From assembly GCA_033722575.1 (NCBI GenBank), contig JAWVYU010000036.1, forward strand, positions 1 to 23,107: a stretch of DNA of 23,107 nucleotides, written 5' to 3'. This DNA is from GCA-2748575 sp033722575. GTDB taxonomy: Bacteria; Pseudomonadota; Gammaproteobacteria; Pseudomonadales; Ketobacteraceae. A program made the position numbers and the translations under genes. Shown piece after piece: positions 1 through 7,520 of the stretch (position 1 is its first letter; each line of letters begins with the position of its first letter). Under the pieces are notes generated by a model. It was not told the DNA's origin and did no database searches. It worked only from the letters and a program-made list of their open reading frames with translations.

Positions 1-82
1 GGTATTTGTCGCCCCATTTGGCTTCCAGCTCATCCAGTGCGGTTTCAGCGGCATTGAGTGTGGCGGCCTTATAAACGCATTT
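1..82 (-). pseudogene. IS256-family (mutator) transposase remnant, partial
   Basis: The minus strand from 82 down to 1 reads openly as KCVYKAATLNAAETALDELE followed by AKWGDKY. This matches the stretch of IS256/mutator-type transposases that usually reads IYKA...ALDEFEEKWGKKYP, late in a roughly 400-residue DDE transposase. The N-terminal part is missing because the reading frame runs straight into the inverted-repeat element at 83-169. The C-terminal part lies outside the window, so only about 27 codons are visible. With its 5' end gone it cannot encode a working enzyme. Family assignment rests on remembered family motifs, not a search. Confidence 0.6.
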
Positions 83-169
83 GAGGGTAGTGTTAGAATT
101 TCTGTGTCATTTTTGCCTCCTCTCAGGGACAGTCGAAAGAAATGACACAGAATTTCGAACACTACCCTC
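83..169. mobile_element. Miniature inverted-repeat element, IS256-like ends
   Basis: Two 30-bp arms, 83-112 and 140-169, are inverted copies of each other with only two mismatches (28/30). Each arm carries GAGGGTAGTGTT at its outer edge and TTCTGTGTCATTT inward, and 27 bp separate them. Read on the minus strand, the spacer holds a ribosome-binding-like AGAGGAGGC just before an ATG. This looks like the 5' leader of a transposase gene joined directly to the opposite terminus. The simplest reading is an IS element reduced to its two ends, a MITE. The flanking 8-mers (75-82 and 170-177) do not match, so no clean target duplication is seen. Confidence 0.65.
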
Positions 170-199
170 TGCCTCTAGGCAGCAGCCACGCTGCTATCT

Positions 200-1288
200 T
201 CAATAGAATTTCCAACAGTATCTTCCATCATTCAACGAATGCCGGAATTCCGGATTCAACTGGCGGTTAAGCTTCACAAGATCCACTTCAAACCCGGGAT
301 TGTTCACGTCGATCAGGGTAAGCGCATCCGCGTAGACCCTGGGGGTTTTGTACAGGTATTTGATCGCCGTCCAGTGGCCAGGATAAACGTATCGGTCCGG
401 CATGTTCTCCAGAAACCACTGTCTTAACCTTGGAGCCTTGTTCATGGGCAGTCTGGGGAACAGGTGGTGTTCCACATGGTGGCTGAAATTGAAATGGAGG
501 CGGTCCAGTAATGGCCGCGATTTCAGGCTCATGGAATTGTCCACCGGATCATTAATGTCGGTTTGCGGCCGCAGGAAATGGTTGGTGAGAATGTAGCTCT
601 GGATAATGGCGTTCCCGATAAGGTGGGGTAACAGCAGGCCGAACAGCGCCGCTTTCCCGCCCATGAGCACTCCCAGTACGATCCAGCCGCCCAGCAGGGC
701 AAACATCCCGGCAATGGCGCGGGGCCGGTTAAAGCCTTTGAACTCATTTCTGTGACCGGTTTGAAACCAGAGCACGGCCTGGCTATGCAGTGTAAAGGAG
801 TAAAACAGAAACAGGTAGCTGTACCAGGTGCCTGATCCGGGAGCGAGTTTCAGCAGCTTTTTCTGGCCGGGGTTGCGTTCGTAGCGTTTCAGGGTGCCAA
901 AACTGTCCGGGTCCCGGTCGCCCATGTTGGTATTGCCGTGATGGGCAAGATTGTGCCAGCGGTGCCAGAAGCCCGGTGTCAGCAGAAAAGGGGCGAAGCC
1001 GATCCCGGCAAAAAGTGTCTTCCATTTTCCCTGGATCCCCATGGCGCCATGGGAGACTTCATGGGCAAGGAAGCCAAGTGAGGCAAAGCTGTTGCCAATC
1101 ACCAGCGCGATCAGGATGTTCCAGTACCAGGCCAGTGAGAGCTGGGTGAGCAGTAGCCAGCCGGTAATAATGCTGGCCACCAGGGGCAGAAACCATATCA
1201 GGCGCCATTTCCGGGGCTGGAAGGTGTCCGCGGGAAGATCTTTTTTGATCTGGTCTCTGAGTTGTCTGACGTGATTTCCGGGTGTCAT
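200..1288 (-). CDS. Membrane fatty acid desaturase
   Basis: The 362-residue protein is an integral-membrane, di-iron fatty acid desaturase that should introduce a double bond into membrane acyl chains. Three histidine boxes are visible: HEVSH at 76-80, HNLAHH at 112-117 and HHVEHH at 270-275. An extra likely metal ligand, H237, lies in TNHF. Hydrophobic segments near 30-70, 90-107 and 192-235 fit the usual four-helix layout. I chose the ATG at 1288 over an upstream TTG at 1309 because the likely promoter places the transcript start at about 1308, and an AGG precedes the ATG by six bases. The gene ends 31 bp from the miniature element. Substrate and regioselectivity cannot be told from sequence. 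Confidence 0.9.
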   Translation of the reverse strand: MTPGNHVRQLRDQIKKDLPADTFQPRKWRLIWFLPLVASIITGWLLLTQLSLAWYWNILIALVIGNSFASLGFLAHEVSHGAMGIQGKWKTLFAGIGFAPFLLTPGFWHRWHNLAHHGNTNMGDRDPDSFGTLKRYERNPGQKKLLKLAPGSGTWYSYLFLFYSFTLHSQAVLWFQTGHRNEFKGFNRPRAIAGMFALLGGWIVLGVLMGGKAALFGLLLPHLIGNAIIQSYILTNHFLRPQTDINDPVDNSMSLKSRPLLDRLHFNFSHHVEHHLFPRLPMNKAPRLRQWFLENMPDRYVYPGHWTAIKYLYKTPRVYADALTLIDVNNPGFEVDLVKLNRQLNPEFRHSLNDGRYCWKFY

Positions 1289-1314
1289 AAGGCGCCTATA
1301 AATGAACAAATGTA

Positions 1315-1346
1315 ACTATATTGGTTCGTTAAAAAAACGTTAACGT
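1315..1346 (-). promoter_or_regulatory. Probable desaturase promoter with palindromic operator
   Basis: On the minus strand, TTAACG (1343-1338) and TATAGT (1320-1315) are spaced by exactly 17 bp, as in a sigma-70 promoter. The -10 matches 5 of 6 consensus bases and the -35 matches 4 of 6. The perfect palindrome ACGTTAACGT (1337-1346) overlaps the -35 box, where a repressor could act. The predicted start is near 1308, about 20 bases before the ATG. No known operator is recognised with certainty. Confidence 0.45.
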
Positions 1347-1496
1347 ATTGATATATAGCTTTTTGCATTCGGTGCATTGGCTGTAAACGAAAACAAAGAT
1401 AAACAAATGTTCAGCTTATTGCAATTATAAGGGTGACTGGCTGGTTCTGGCGTGCGTCGAATGTCAGGGGGAATGTTCAGCAGACAGGGTGGGGTT

Positions 1497-1523
1497 GTCG
1501 CAGCCTCAGGCAGAAGCTGCGAC
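1497..1523 (-). terminator. Hairpin after the lipoprotein gene, weak terminator
   Basis: GTCGCAGC (1497-1504) pairs with GCTGCGAC (1516-1523), giving an 8-bp GC-rich stem with an 11-base loop. It sits about 12 bases past the stop codon of the lipoprotein gene. In the minus-strand transcript it is followed by AACCCC, not a run of U, so it is not a standard intrinsic terminator. It may protect the mRNA 3' end. Confidence 0.35.
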
Positions 1524-1534
1524 GGCAGGAAACG

Positions 1535-2470
1535 TCAGGGATTTACCAGCTGGTCGAAGGCGCTATGGGTTAAAGACAGGGTGGATTCGGCGGTGCCATC
1601 GCCGTTCTCGTCCAGTGTGATTATTACCTGATCTGTCTGATCTTCGTAATCAAGCAGTATTTCGCTGCCGATCGCGCCACTGACCAGAACGGCGTTACCG
1701 CTGTAGCGGGTACTGGGAAGGGTGCTCAGGGTGACGAACCCGTTTTCAGAATCAAAGTAGGTACCGGACAGTTCTTCCAGGTTGGTGGGAAAAGGGCCGC
1801 TGTCATCCAGTTCAACTGTAATGCCGTTGTAGTAGAACTGGTCATCGGAATCGCGGTCTGTGATGGTGATTTCCTTCTCAACTTCGCGGCTGTCATCCAG
1901 CAGGTTGAAGTCCAGCTCTTCCTCCCCATCCACTTCCAGGATTGAGCCGCCGCTCTGGATTTCCAGGTCGCGGTAGGTGAGGTTTTCAGACAGCTTGTCG
2001 GCACCGGCCGCGAAACTGCCGTTATAGCTCACATTGGTATTGAGGCTGCCATCCAGGGTGGCGTTGGTCTCGTCACAAACGCTGTAGAGCGCGCTGATGT
2101 TGAAAAAGCTGGTATTGGCGTTGGTTATGGCGCTGACGTCAACGGTGCCGGGAAAGCAGGCGATCAGCTGGCTGAACTCCGTGCTGCCGCCGCTGACGAT
2201 ACGATTTCGAAGTGTTTCCAGAGCGCTCTCGAAGAGGAATGCTTCCGGAAGGCCGGTTAACCCCCGATCGCCAAACAATGCGATGAGAAACCGGTTCAGG
2301 TTGCTTTGGGTAAGGCGGGCCTCATCGGTCAGGCCTTCGTAGGTATCTTCTGCGACACTGCCACCGGAGCCGGCGCGCCCCAGGGTATCGTCGCTGGCGC
2401 CTCCGCCGCAGGCGGTAACCAGTGGTGTCAGGCAGGCAAGAATGCATAGCTTTCCGCGCGAAAAATCCAT
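1535..2470 (-). CDS. Acidic lipoprotein of unknown function
   Basis: The 311-residue product begins MDFSRGKLCILACLTPLVTAC and continues GGG: a lipoprotein signal peptide with lipobox LVTAC and acylated Cys21. The mature protein should be anchored in the envelope. It starts with a Gly/Ser-rich acidic linker, then has a helical stretch (about 55-110) and a long acidic beta-rich region. Near the C terminus LDENGDGTAE resembles a calcium-binding loop, though it lacks a full EF-hand pattern. The ATG at 2470 is chosen because GGAG lies nine bases upstream; a longer frame reaching 2605 would bury the signal peptide. It lies 79 bp behind slyD on the same strand and could be cotranscribed. I do not recognise the family. 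Confidence 0.75.
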   Translation of the reverse strand: MDFSRGKLCILACLTPLVTACGGGASDDTLGRAGSGGSVAEDTYEGLTDEARLTQSNLNRFLIALFGDRGLTGLPEAFLFESALETLRNRIVSGGSTEFSQLIACFPGTVDVSAITNANTSFFNISALYSVCDETNATLDGSLNTNVSYNGSFAAGADKLSENLTYRDLEIQSGGSILEVDGEEELDFNLLDDSREVEKEITITDRDSDDQFYYNGITVELDDSGPFPTNLEELSGTYFDSENGFVTLSTLPSTRYSGNAVLVSGAIGSEILLDYEDQTDQVIITLDENGDGTAESTLSLTHSAFDQLVNP

Positions 2471-2549
2471 TTTGGAAATCTCCGTAATGGTTATTGTAAT
2501 TTGGAGGGGGTATCCGGCCCCATCCAGGATGTGGGCCGGAAAACCGGTG

Positions 2550-3035
2550 CTAGTGCGCGTGTCCGTCCGGTCCGTGAACATGGCCGTGGGCTTTTTCTTC
2601 CTCACTGGCGTCCCGTACTTCTTCGATTTTCACATTGAAGGTAAGGGATTTGCCTGCCAGGGGGTGGTTGGCGTCCACTGTGACTGTGGATTCATCCACT
2701 TCAGTCACCACCAGATTGACCGGGCCATGCTCGGTTTGCGCGGTTACCGCCATGCCGGGCTCGACTTTTTCGATATCCTTGAAGGCTTCCATGGGTACCT
2801 TCTGGATGCGCTCGTCGCTTCGCTCGCCGTAGGCATCTTCAGGGGCAACGGTTACTTCGATCTCGTCACCCACGTCCTTACCTTCCAGTGCGTTTTCCAG
2901 TCCGGGAATAATGTTCTGCGCGCCGTGCAGGTACACCAGTGGATCACTATTTTCAGAGGAATCAATTACCTGGCCGCTATCAACGTCTACGACCTTATAG
3001 TGGAGGGTAACAACTTTGTGTTGGGCAACTGTCAT
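2550..3035 (-). CDS. slyD: FKBP-type peptidyl-prolyl isomerase SlyD
   Basis: This 161-residue protein is a cytoplasmic FKBP-type prolyl isomerase and chaperone. The FKBP core is visible in two parts: residues 1-70, including YLHGAQNIIPGLENALEGKD and APEDAYGE, and about 120-145. Between them lies an insert-in-flap chaperone domain ending in NHPLAGKSLTF, a hallmark of SlyD. The tail HGHVHGPDGHAH carries five histidines; in E. coli SlyD the longer His/Cys tail binds nickel and serves hydrogenase maturation, so some metal binding is plausible here. AGGAA lies eight bases before the ATG. The gene is divergent from the MscS genes across an inverted repeat. Confidence 0.93.
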   Translation of the reverse strand: MTVAQHKVVTLHYKVVDVDSGQVIDSSENSDPLVYLHGAQNIIPGLENALEGKDVGDEIEVTVAPEDAYGERSDERIQKVPMEAFKDIEKVEPGMAVTAQTEHGPVNLVVTEVDESTVTVDANHPLAGKSLTFNVKIEEVRDASEEEKAHGHVHGPDGHAH

Positions 3036-3100
3036 ATTTGAAGTTCCTGTTTTTATGAATCCCAGCCGGGATAATGAGTGAATTCAGATATCGAAGGGGC

Positions 3101-3122
3101 TTCCGCAGTCACCACTGCGGAA
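3101..3122. repeat. Perfect inverted repeat between slyD and mscS genes
   Basis: TTCCGCAGT (3101-3109) and ACTGCGGAA (3114-3122) form a perfect 9-bp stem with a CACC loop. It lies in the divergent region upstream of both slyD and the first MscS gene. No T-run follows on either strand, so it does not look like a terminator. It could be an operator or a leader hairpin. Confidence 0.5.
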
Positions 3123-3277
3123 TGCTTCCAAGGCTGACGCGGCGTTCAGCACGCAAGGATTGAATGGAGACCAATCGTTACCATACCCCCCAGTATAACA
3201 AGGACAAAGCGACACTTGAAATCCGGGATAATCTTCGATCTATACCATACTATAGAGTTCTGGAGTTCAGGACAGTT

Positions 3278-4129
3278 ATGAATGAGGACAAGCCGGAAAT
3301 GATCGAAGAAGAGCTCAAGCAGCTGGAACAGATTTATCAGTTAGTGGCCAATTACCTCGTGGAATACAGTTTTCAAGTGGTGGGGGCCATTATCATACTG
3401 ATTATTGGCGCCATCGCAGCCAGGATTCTGTCCCGTGCTACCGTGAGGCTGCTGGAAAAAAGGCAAGTGGATGTCACTTTGGTGGGGTTTATTGCCAGCG
3501 TGGTTAAAATACTGGTTTTTGTTTGTTTTTTGATCATCAGTTTGGGCAAGTTTGGTATTACCGTGGCGCCTTTCGTGGCGGCGCTGGGTGCTGCAACTCT
3601 GGGTATCGGGCTTGCTTTACCGGGTCCTATTTCCAATTATGGTGCTGGTGTGGCCATTATTCTGTCGCGCACTTTCAAGGTGGGGGACACCGTTACCATC
3701 AACAACTGGTTCGGTGTGGTAAAGGAAATCCGGCTGGCCTATACCCTTCTGGACACGGAGGATGGTGAACTGATTACCATCCCGAACAAGCATGTGATTG
3801 GCGAAATTATCCAGAATTCTTTTGCTCATCGGGTGGTGGAAACCATTATCGGTATTGATTACGCCGATTCGCCCGAGTTGGCGATTGAAACAATCAGGGG
3901 TGCCCTGCAGGACATGTCTTGTGTGACTCAGGAGCCGGGATTTCAGGTGGGGATTGACGGTTTTGGTGATTTTTCAATCAATATTGGGCTGCGGTACTGG
4001 GTGCCCACCCATGCCTATTTTGAAAGCAAATATAAGGTTAACCAGCGAGTGTTTTCTGCCCTGAAGGAGGCCGGTATTACGATTCCGTTCCCGCGCAGGG
4101 ATATTGTGATGCGGTCGGGGAATACCTGA
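3278..4129 (+). CDS. MscS-family mechanosensitive ion channel (first copy)
   Basis: The protein (283 residues from the chosen start) is a small MscS-type channel that opens under membrane tension to release solutes in hypo-osmotic shock. Two helices precede the pore-lining TM3, which reads FVAALGAATLGIGLALPGP followed by ISNYGAGVAIIL. The beta domain (FKVGDTVTI, EIRLAYTLL, DGELITIPNKHVIG) and the C-terminal alpha/beta domain (ending ITIPFPRRDI) follow. The usual GLALQG is GLALPG here. I prefer the ATG at 3278, preceded by AGGA five bases upstream. An ATG at 3164, also with an AGGA, would add 38 polar residues not typical of MscS, so the start is uncertain. Confidence 0.88.
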   Translation: MNEDKPEMIEEELKQLEQIYQLVANYLVEYSFQVVGAIIILIIGAIAARILSRATVRLLEKRQVDVTLVGFIASVVKILVFVCFLIISLGKFGITVAPFVAALGAATLGIGLALPGPISNYGAGVAIILSRTFKVGDTVTINNWFGVVKEIRLAYTLLDTEDGELITIPNKHVIGEIIQNSFAHRVVETIIGIDYADSPELAIETIRGALQDMSCVTQEPGFQVGIDGFGDFSINIGLRYWVPTHAYFESKYKVNQRVFSALKEAGITIPFPRRDIVMRSGNT

Positions 4130-4256
4130 TTAGCGCTGAAATCCTCGACACTTCCGTAGACACTGCTGGAAACTGCCACCTAACCTTGATTTACTTCCAC
4201 ACTGGGAATAATTGTTCAATACTAAACGCGCTTTGAAATTTAACGGGGAAATAAAA

Positions 4257-5084
4257 ATGGAAGAAAACTTAGAGGAATACACCGATCTGGCGGTGGAAAT
4301 GGGGATGGCCTATGCGCCGAAGGTGCTGCTGGCGATTGCCACCCTGGTCATAGGGTTCTGGATTATCAACAAGGTGCTGAGTGGCATTGATCGTTTGATG
4401 GAGGCCCGTAAAACGGAGCCGACATTACAGAAGTTCCTGCACAGCCTGTTGTCTATTATGTTCAAGGCTTTACTGCTGATCAGTGCGGCCTCCATGATCG
4501 GGATCGAAACCACGTCATTCATCGCTATTCTGGGTGCTGCTGGCCTGGCGGTGGGTCTGGCGTTGCAGGGCAGCCTGGCAAACTTTGCCGGTGGTGTGCT
4601 GATTCTGCTGTTCAAACCGTTCAAGGTGGGTGATGCCATCGAGGGTGCCGGGGTGCTCGGTATCGTGCGCGAGATACAGATATTCAATACCATCATGACC
4701 ACCTTTGATAACAAGCGCATTATTGTGCCCAATGGCGAGCTGTCCAATAACGTGATTACCAATTTCTCTGCCGAGCCTACCCGGCGGGTGGATATGATAT
4801 TCGGCATTGGCTACGGTGACGATGTGCTGAAAGCCAAGGAAGTGCTCAAGGAGCTGGTTGCCGGCGATGAGCGGGTACTGAAAGAGCCTGCCTTTGAGGT
4901 CCATGTGAAAGAGCTGGGGGACAGCAGCGTCAACTTCGTGGTGCGGGCCTGGGTGAACGCCGCAGATTACTGGCCTTTCTTCTTCTCCATGCAGGAGCGG
5001 GTGAAACTGCGCTTTGACGAAGACGACATCACCATTCCCTTTCCCCAGCGGGATGTGCACCTTTATCAGCATGGCTCTGCCTGA
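4257..5084 (+). CDS. mscS: MscS small-conductance mechanosensitive channel
   Basis: The 275-residue protein is close in length and layout to E. coli MscS. It has three N-terminal helices, with the pore helix reading ILGAAGLAVGLALQGSLANF, followed by AGGVLILLFKPFKVGD. The beta domain includes GIVREIQIFNTIMTTFDNKR and IIVPNGELSNNVITNFS, and the C-terminal domain ends FPQRDVHLY. Its conserved GLALQG motif is intact, unlike the upstream copy. The ATG at 4257 follows GGGGAA at good spacing; a TTG at 4212 is less likely. It lies 127 bp after the first channel gene and is followed by an intrinsic terminator. Neither gene has obvious partners, and both probably serve osmotic protection. Confidence 0.92.
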   Translation: MEENLEEYTDLAVEMGMAYAPKVLLAIATLVIGFWIINKVLSGIDRLMEARKTEPTLQKFLHSLLSIMFKALLLISAASMIGIETTSFIAILGAAGLAVGLALQGSLANFAGGVLILLFKPFKVGDAIEGAGVLGIVREIQIFNTIMTTFDNKRIIVPNGELSNNVITNFSAEPTRRVDMIFGIGYGDDVLKAKEVLKELVAGDERVLKEPAFEVHVKELGDSSVNFVVRAWVNAADYWPFFFSMQERVKLRFDEDDITIPFPQRDVHLYQHGSA

Positions 5085-5113
5085 CCGATGTGAATACGCC
5101 CCTCCCAGAAAAA

Positions 5114-5137
5114 CCGGCCCTGTTGGCCGGTTTTTTT
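5114..5137 (+). terminator. Intrinsic terminator after the mscS pair
   Basis: CCGGCC (5114-5119) and GGCCGG (5125-5130) form a stem around CTGTT, extended by A-T pairs, and are followed by seven T. The A-run on the left side could let it act on the opposite strand too. It separates the channel genes from the T6SS operon. Confidence 0.9.
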
Positions 5138-5198
5138 CTGACCTTTCTGCAGATAAATGCCATAAATTTTCTTTTTTTTGCGCAGCCGGCGTCTCTAT

Positions 5199-5213
5199 TG
5201 GCAAGAAATTGCA
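5199..5213 (+). promoter_or_regulatory. Sigma-54-like element, one base short, upstream of tssA
   Basis: TGGCAAGAAATTGCA resembles the sigma-54 consensus TGGCAC-N5-TTGCA, with GG at 5200-5201 and GC at 5211-5212. The gap between them is 9 bases where 10 is standard, which normally impairs sigma-54 binding. It is about 105 bp before the tssA ATG. I list it because a sigma-54 activator ends this operon. Confidence 0.2.
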
Positions 5214-5317
5214 CACTTTGATGGTTTTCATAGCCTGACCCGCCTTTGTTTTCTGTTAAAAGCGTGGGTTCCGGCTTGGGACCACAATCGGAATTTTTGC
5301 AAAGGCTGGTTGTACTT

Positions 5318-6991
5318 ATGGCGGAAGCCCCCGTTCAACAACAGGATGATCAGGCAGACAAGGCAGACAATGCCGCGCGCTTAACCGCCCGGGCTGTGGA
5401 GCTGGCGGGGCAGGAGTGGCTGGAACTCGCCAGAAAGCCGGTTTCCAAAGTAAAGCCGGCGGGCGACAACGTGCGACTGGAGCCCGTATTCGAGCAGATT
5501 GAAGCGGAAATCGCCAAGCTGGAATCCCTGACCAACGAAAGTCCCGTTGAGTGGGGGCTGATCCTGGAGTGGTGTCAGGAGATTCTGGAGCATCAGTCCA
5601 AGGATCTGCTGGTGGCCTGTTATATGTCACGGGCTCTGTGTGAGTCCGGCCTGCTGCAGGGTCTGCTGAAAGGGACGCTGTTGAATCTAGCCCTGGCCGA
5701 AACCTATTGGGATAACTGCTATCCACCTAAAAAACGCGCCCGCGGCCGTGCCGCTGCGTACGACTGGTGGATAGAGCAGTGTGTGCCCCTGGTGGGCAAG
5801 GCAAATCTCAACGTGGGGCACCTGGATAACCTTGCTCTGGTTATCGGGCTGCTGGAAACGCTGGACAGTTTTCTGGCTGAGCGCCTTGGTGAGGAAGCAC
5901 CGGGTATCAATGAACTGGTGCAGATGCTCAGGCGCCAGCAGACATCCCTGGAAGCGGAAAAGCGGGCCCGGGCCCAGAAACGTGAGCAGGCCGCGCCGGC
6001 TGCGCCGGCAGCCAGGCCTGCGGAACGTACCACGACGGATTCCGGTCAACCTGCTCAGGCAACGGCAGGTGCCATTAATAACGACCGCGATCTGCAAAAC
6101 TGCTACCGGTCGGTGCAGGCCGCCTTGCGGGGTGCCTGTGAATATCTTCGCGGCGAAAGCCTGGCAGGTCCGGAGGCGTTTCGCATCAACCGTTTCCTTA
6201 CCTGGCTTGGTGTGGTTCAGCTGCCACCGGATACCAATGGCGTCACCCAGTTGCGTCCTCCACCGAAGGAAAAACTCCAGCATTACGATGCGCTTGAAAA
6301 AGCCGGCAATTTCAAAGCACTGGTCCCCGAGATGGAGGTCAGCCTGTCAAAGGCGCCTTACTGGCTGGACGGCCAGAGAAAGGTTCACCATGCCCTGACG
6401 GAACTGGGATACAGCGAAGCTGCGGACGCTGTGGCAGAGGGTGTACGCGCCTTTGTGACACGTTTTCCGAAAGTTACTGAGCTGAAGTTCTCCGATCAGA
6501 CTGAATTTGCCGATGCCCAGACCAGGCAATGGTTGCAGCTGGAAGTGCTTCAGGGACAGCAGGGTGGTGGCAATTATACGCTGCCGGTGTCAGGTACCGC
6601 CGATCATGAATGGGAAGATGCCTACAGTCAGGCGCTTCAGCTGTTCAGGGAAAAAAAGCGTCACGAAGCCTTTGCCCTGTTCCGCGATGGCTGTCGTCAG
6701 GCGTTTTCGCAACGCTCGCTCGCGTTCTGGCGCTACTACCAGGCGCGATTCTGCTTTGAGACGCAGCAAACCGATCTGGCCATCGCGTTGCTGGAAAGTG
6801 TTAACAAAACACTGCAAGACAAGGGATTTGAAGATTGGGAGCCGGAAATTTCGGCAAAAGTACTGGAGCTTTTGATCCGTGCTTATCAGCAACAGTCAGA
6901 AAGCGAAATCCCAAGGACCAGGGTAGCCGCATTGCATGAAAGGCTGTGTCAGTTTGATCTGGCGACTGCGTACGAGTTATCCGTTAATTAA
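5318..6991 (+). CDS. tssA: Type VI secretion protein TssA (VasJ/ImpA type)
   Basis: The 557-residue protein is a TssA: a T6SS component that primes baseplate and tail polymerisation or caps the growing sheath. The N-terminal ImpA domain (about 75-190) shows VEWGLILEWCQEILEHQSKD, ARALCESGLL and ETYWDNCYPP. An Ala/Pro/Arg-rich linker (about 210-260) follows. The C-terminal VasJ-type domain (about 430-557) holds FWRYYQARFCFETQQTDLAI and DWEPEISAKVLELL, which places it with the V. cholerae VCA0119 class, not the short dodecameric TssA1. The ATG at 5318 has only a weak AAAGG 12 bases upstream. The frame extends back to a TTG at 5246 without typical TssA sequence. It heads the operon. Confidence 0.9.
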   Translation: MAEAPVQQQDDQADKADNAARLTARAVELAGQEWLELARKPVSKVKPAGDNVRLEPVFEQIEAEIAKLESLTNESPVEWGLILEWCQEILEHQSKDLLVACYMSRALCESGLLQGLLKGTLLNLALAETYWDNCYPPKKRARGRAAAYDWWIEQCVPLVGKANLNVGHLDNLALVIGLLETLDSFLAERLGEEAPGINELVQMLRRQQTSLEAEKRARAQKREQAAPAAPAARPAERTTTDSGQPAQATAGAINNDRDLQNCYRSVQAALRGACEYLRGESLAGPEAFRINRFLTWLGVVQLPPDTNGVTQLRPPPKEKLQHYDALEKAGNFKALVPEMEVSLSKAPYWLDGQRKVHHALTELGYSEAADAVAEGVRAFVTRFPKVTELKFSDQTEFADAQTRQWLQLEVLQGQQGGGNYTLPVSGTADHEWEDAYSQALQLFREKKRHEAFALFRDGCRQAFSQRSLAFWRYYQARFCFETQQTDLAIALLESVNKTLQDKGFEDWEPEISAKVLELLIRAYQQQSESEIPRTRVAALHERLCQFDLATAYELSVN

Positions 6992-7015
6992 ACCATAACA
7001 GCAAGGAAAATTCTT

Positions 7016-7504
7016 ATGTCCAAAGATGCAACAGTTGCTCCTAAAGAACGTATTAATGTCCGCTATCGGTCTGAGAAAGGGGGCGCCAATGAATCCGTGG
7101 AATTACCCTTTAAAATGATGGTGTTGGGCGATTTTACCAACGCGGAAGATGAACGCACCATTGAAGAACGCAAGCCGGTTAAAGTCGACAAGGACAATTT
7201 TAACGACGTGCTGCGGAGTCATAAAGTGGCTGTGGATATGGCGGTCTCCAACAAACTCTCTGACGATGAAAATCCGGATCCTCTGGAAATCAGCCTGAAA
7301 TTCCAGTCGATCAAGGATTTTACTCCGGAGAATCTGGCCAGGCAGGTACCTGAGCTGAACAGTCTGCTGGAGCTGCGCGAAGCGCTGGTGGCGCTGAAAG
7401 GGCCGCTGGGTAATGTGCCGGCTTTTCGTAAGGCCATTGAAAGTATTATTGCTGATGATGAGCAGCGTGACAAATTCCTCAGTGAACTGAAGATTGAAGG
7501 TTAG
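7016..7504 (+). CDS. tssB: Type VI secretion contractile sheath small subunit TssB
   Basis: The 162-residue protein is TssB (VipA), which pairs with TssC to build the cytoplasmic contractile sheath. Family marks are NVRYRSEKG near the N terminus, ELPFKMMVLGDFT (residues 29-41), the ERKPVKVDKDNFNDVL stretch, and a helical C terminus with LLELREALVALKGPLGNVPA. The length is typical. The ATG follows AAGGAAAA at good spacing, 24 bp after the tssA stop codon. It is followed 16 bp later by tssC, as in nearly all T6SS clusters. Confidence 0.95.
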   Translation: MSKDATVAPKERINVRYRSEKGGANESVELPFKMMVLGDFTNAEDERTIEERKPVKVDKDNFNDVLRSHKVAVDMAVSNKLSDDENPDPLEISLKFQSIKDFTPENLARQVPELNSLLELREALVALKGPLGNVPAFRKAIESIIADDEQRDKFLSELKIEG

Positions 7505-7520
7505 GGCAGGAGACAGAGCG

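Noticed and set aside
181..195. Short hairpin AGCAGC/GCTGCT just after the desaturase stop
   Set aside because: A 6-bp stem with a 3-base loop and no T-run is too weak to support a function.
2514..2539. Inverted repeat CCGGCCC/GGGCCGG between slyD and the lipoprotein gene
   Set aside because: The 7-bp stem has a 12-base loop and no T-run follows on the minus strand, so I do not call a terminator.
2442..3041. 199-codon plus-strand open frame opposite slyD
   Set aside because: It lies antisense to the clear SlyD gene and shows no family motif. It is a by-product of codon use.
3164..3277. 38-residue N-terminal extension of the first MscS protein from ATG 3164
   Set aside because: It is polar, unlike MscS N termini, and the inner ATG at 3278 has a well-placed AGGA. 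The choice is not certain because 3164 also has an AGGA.
5278..5300. Possible sigma-54 site around GG...TTTTTGC just before tssA
   Set aside because: No GG lies 10 bases before the GC at 5299-5300, so the spacing rule fails.
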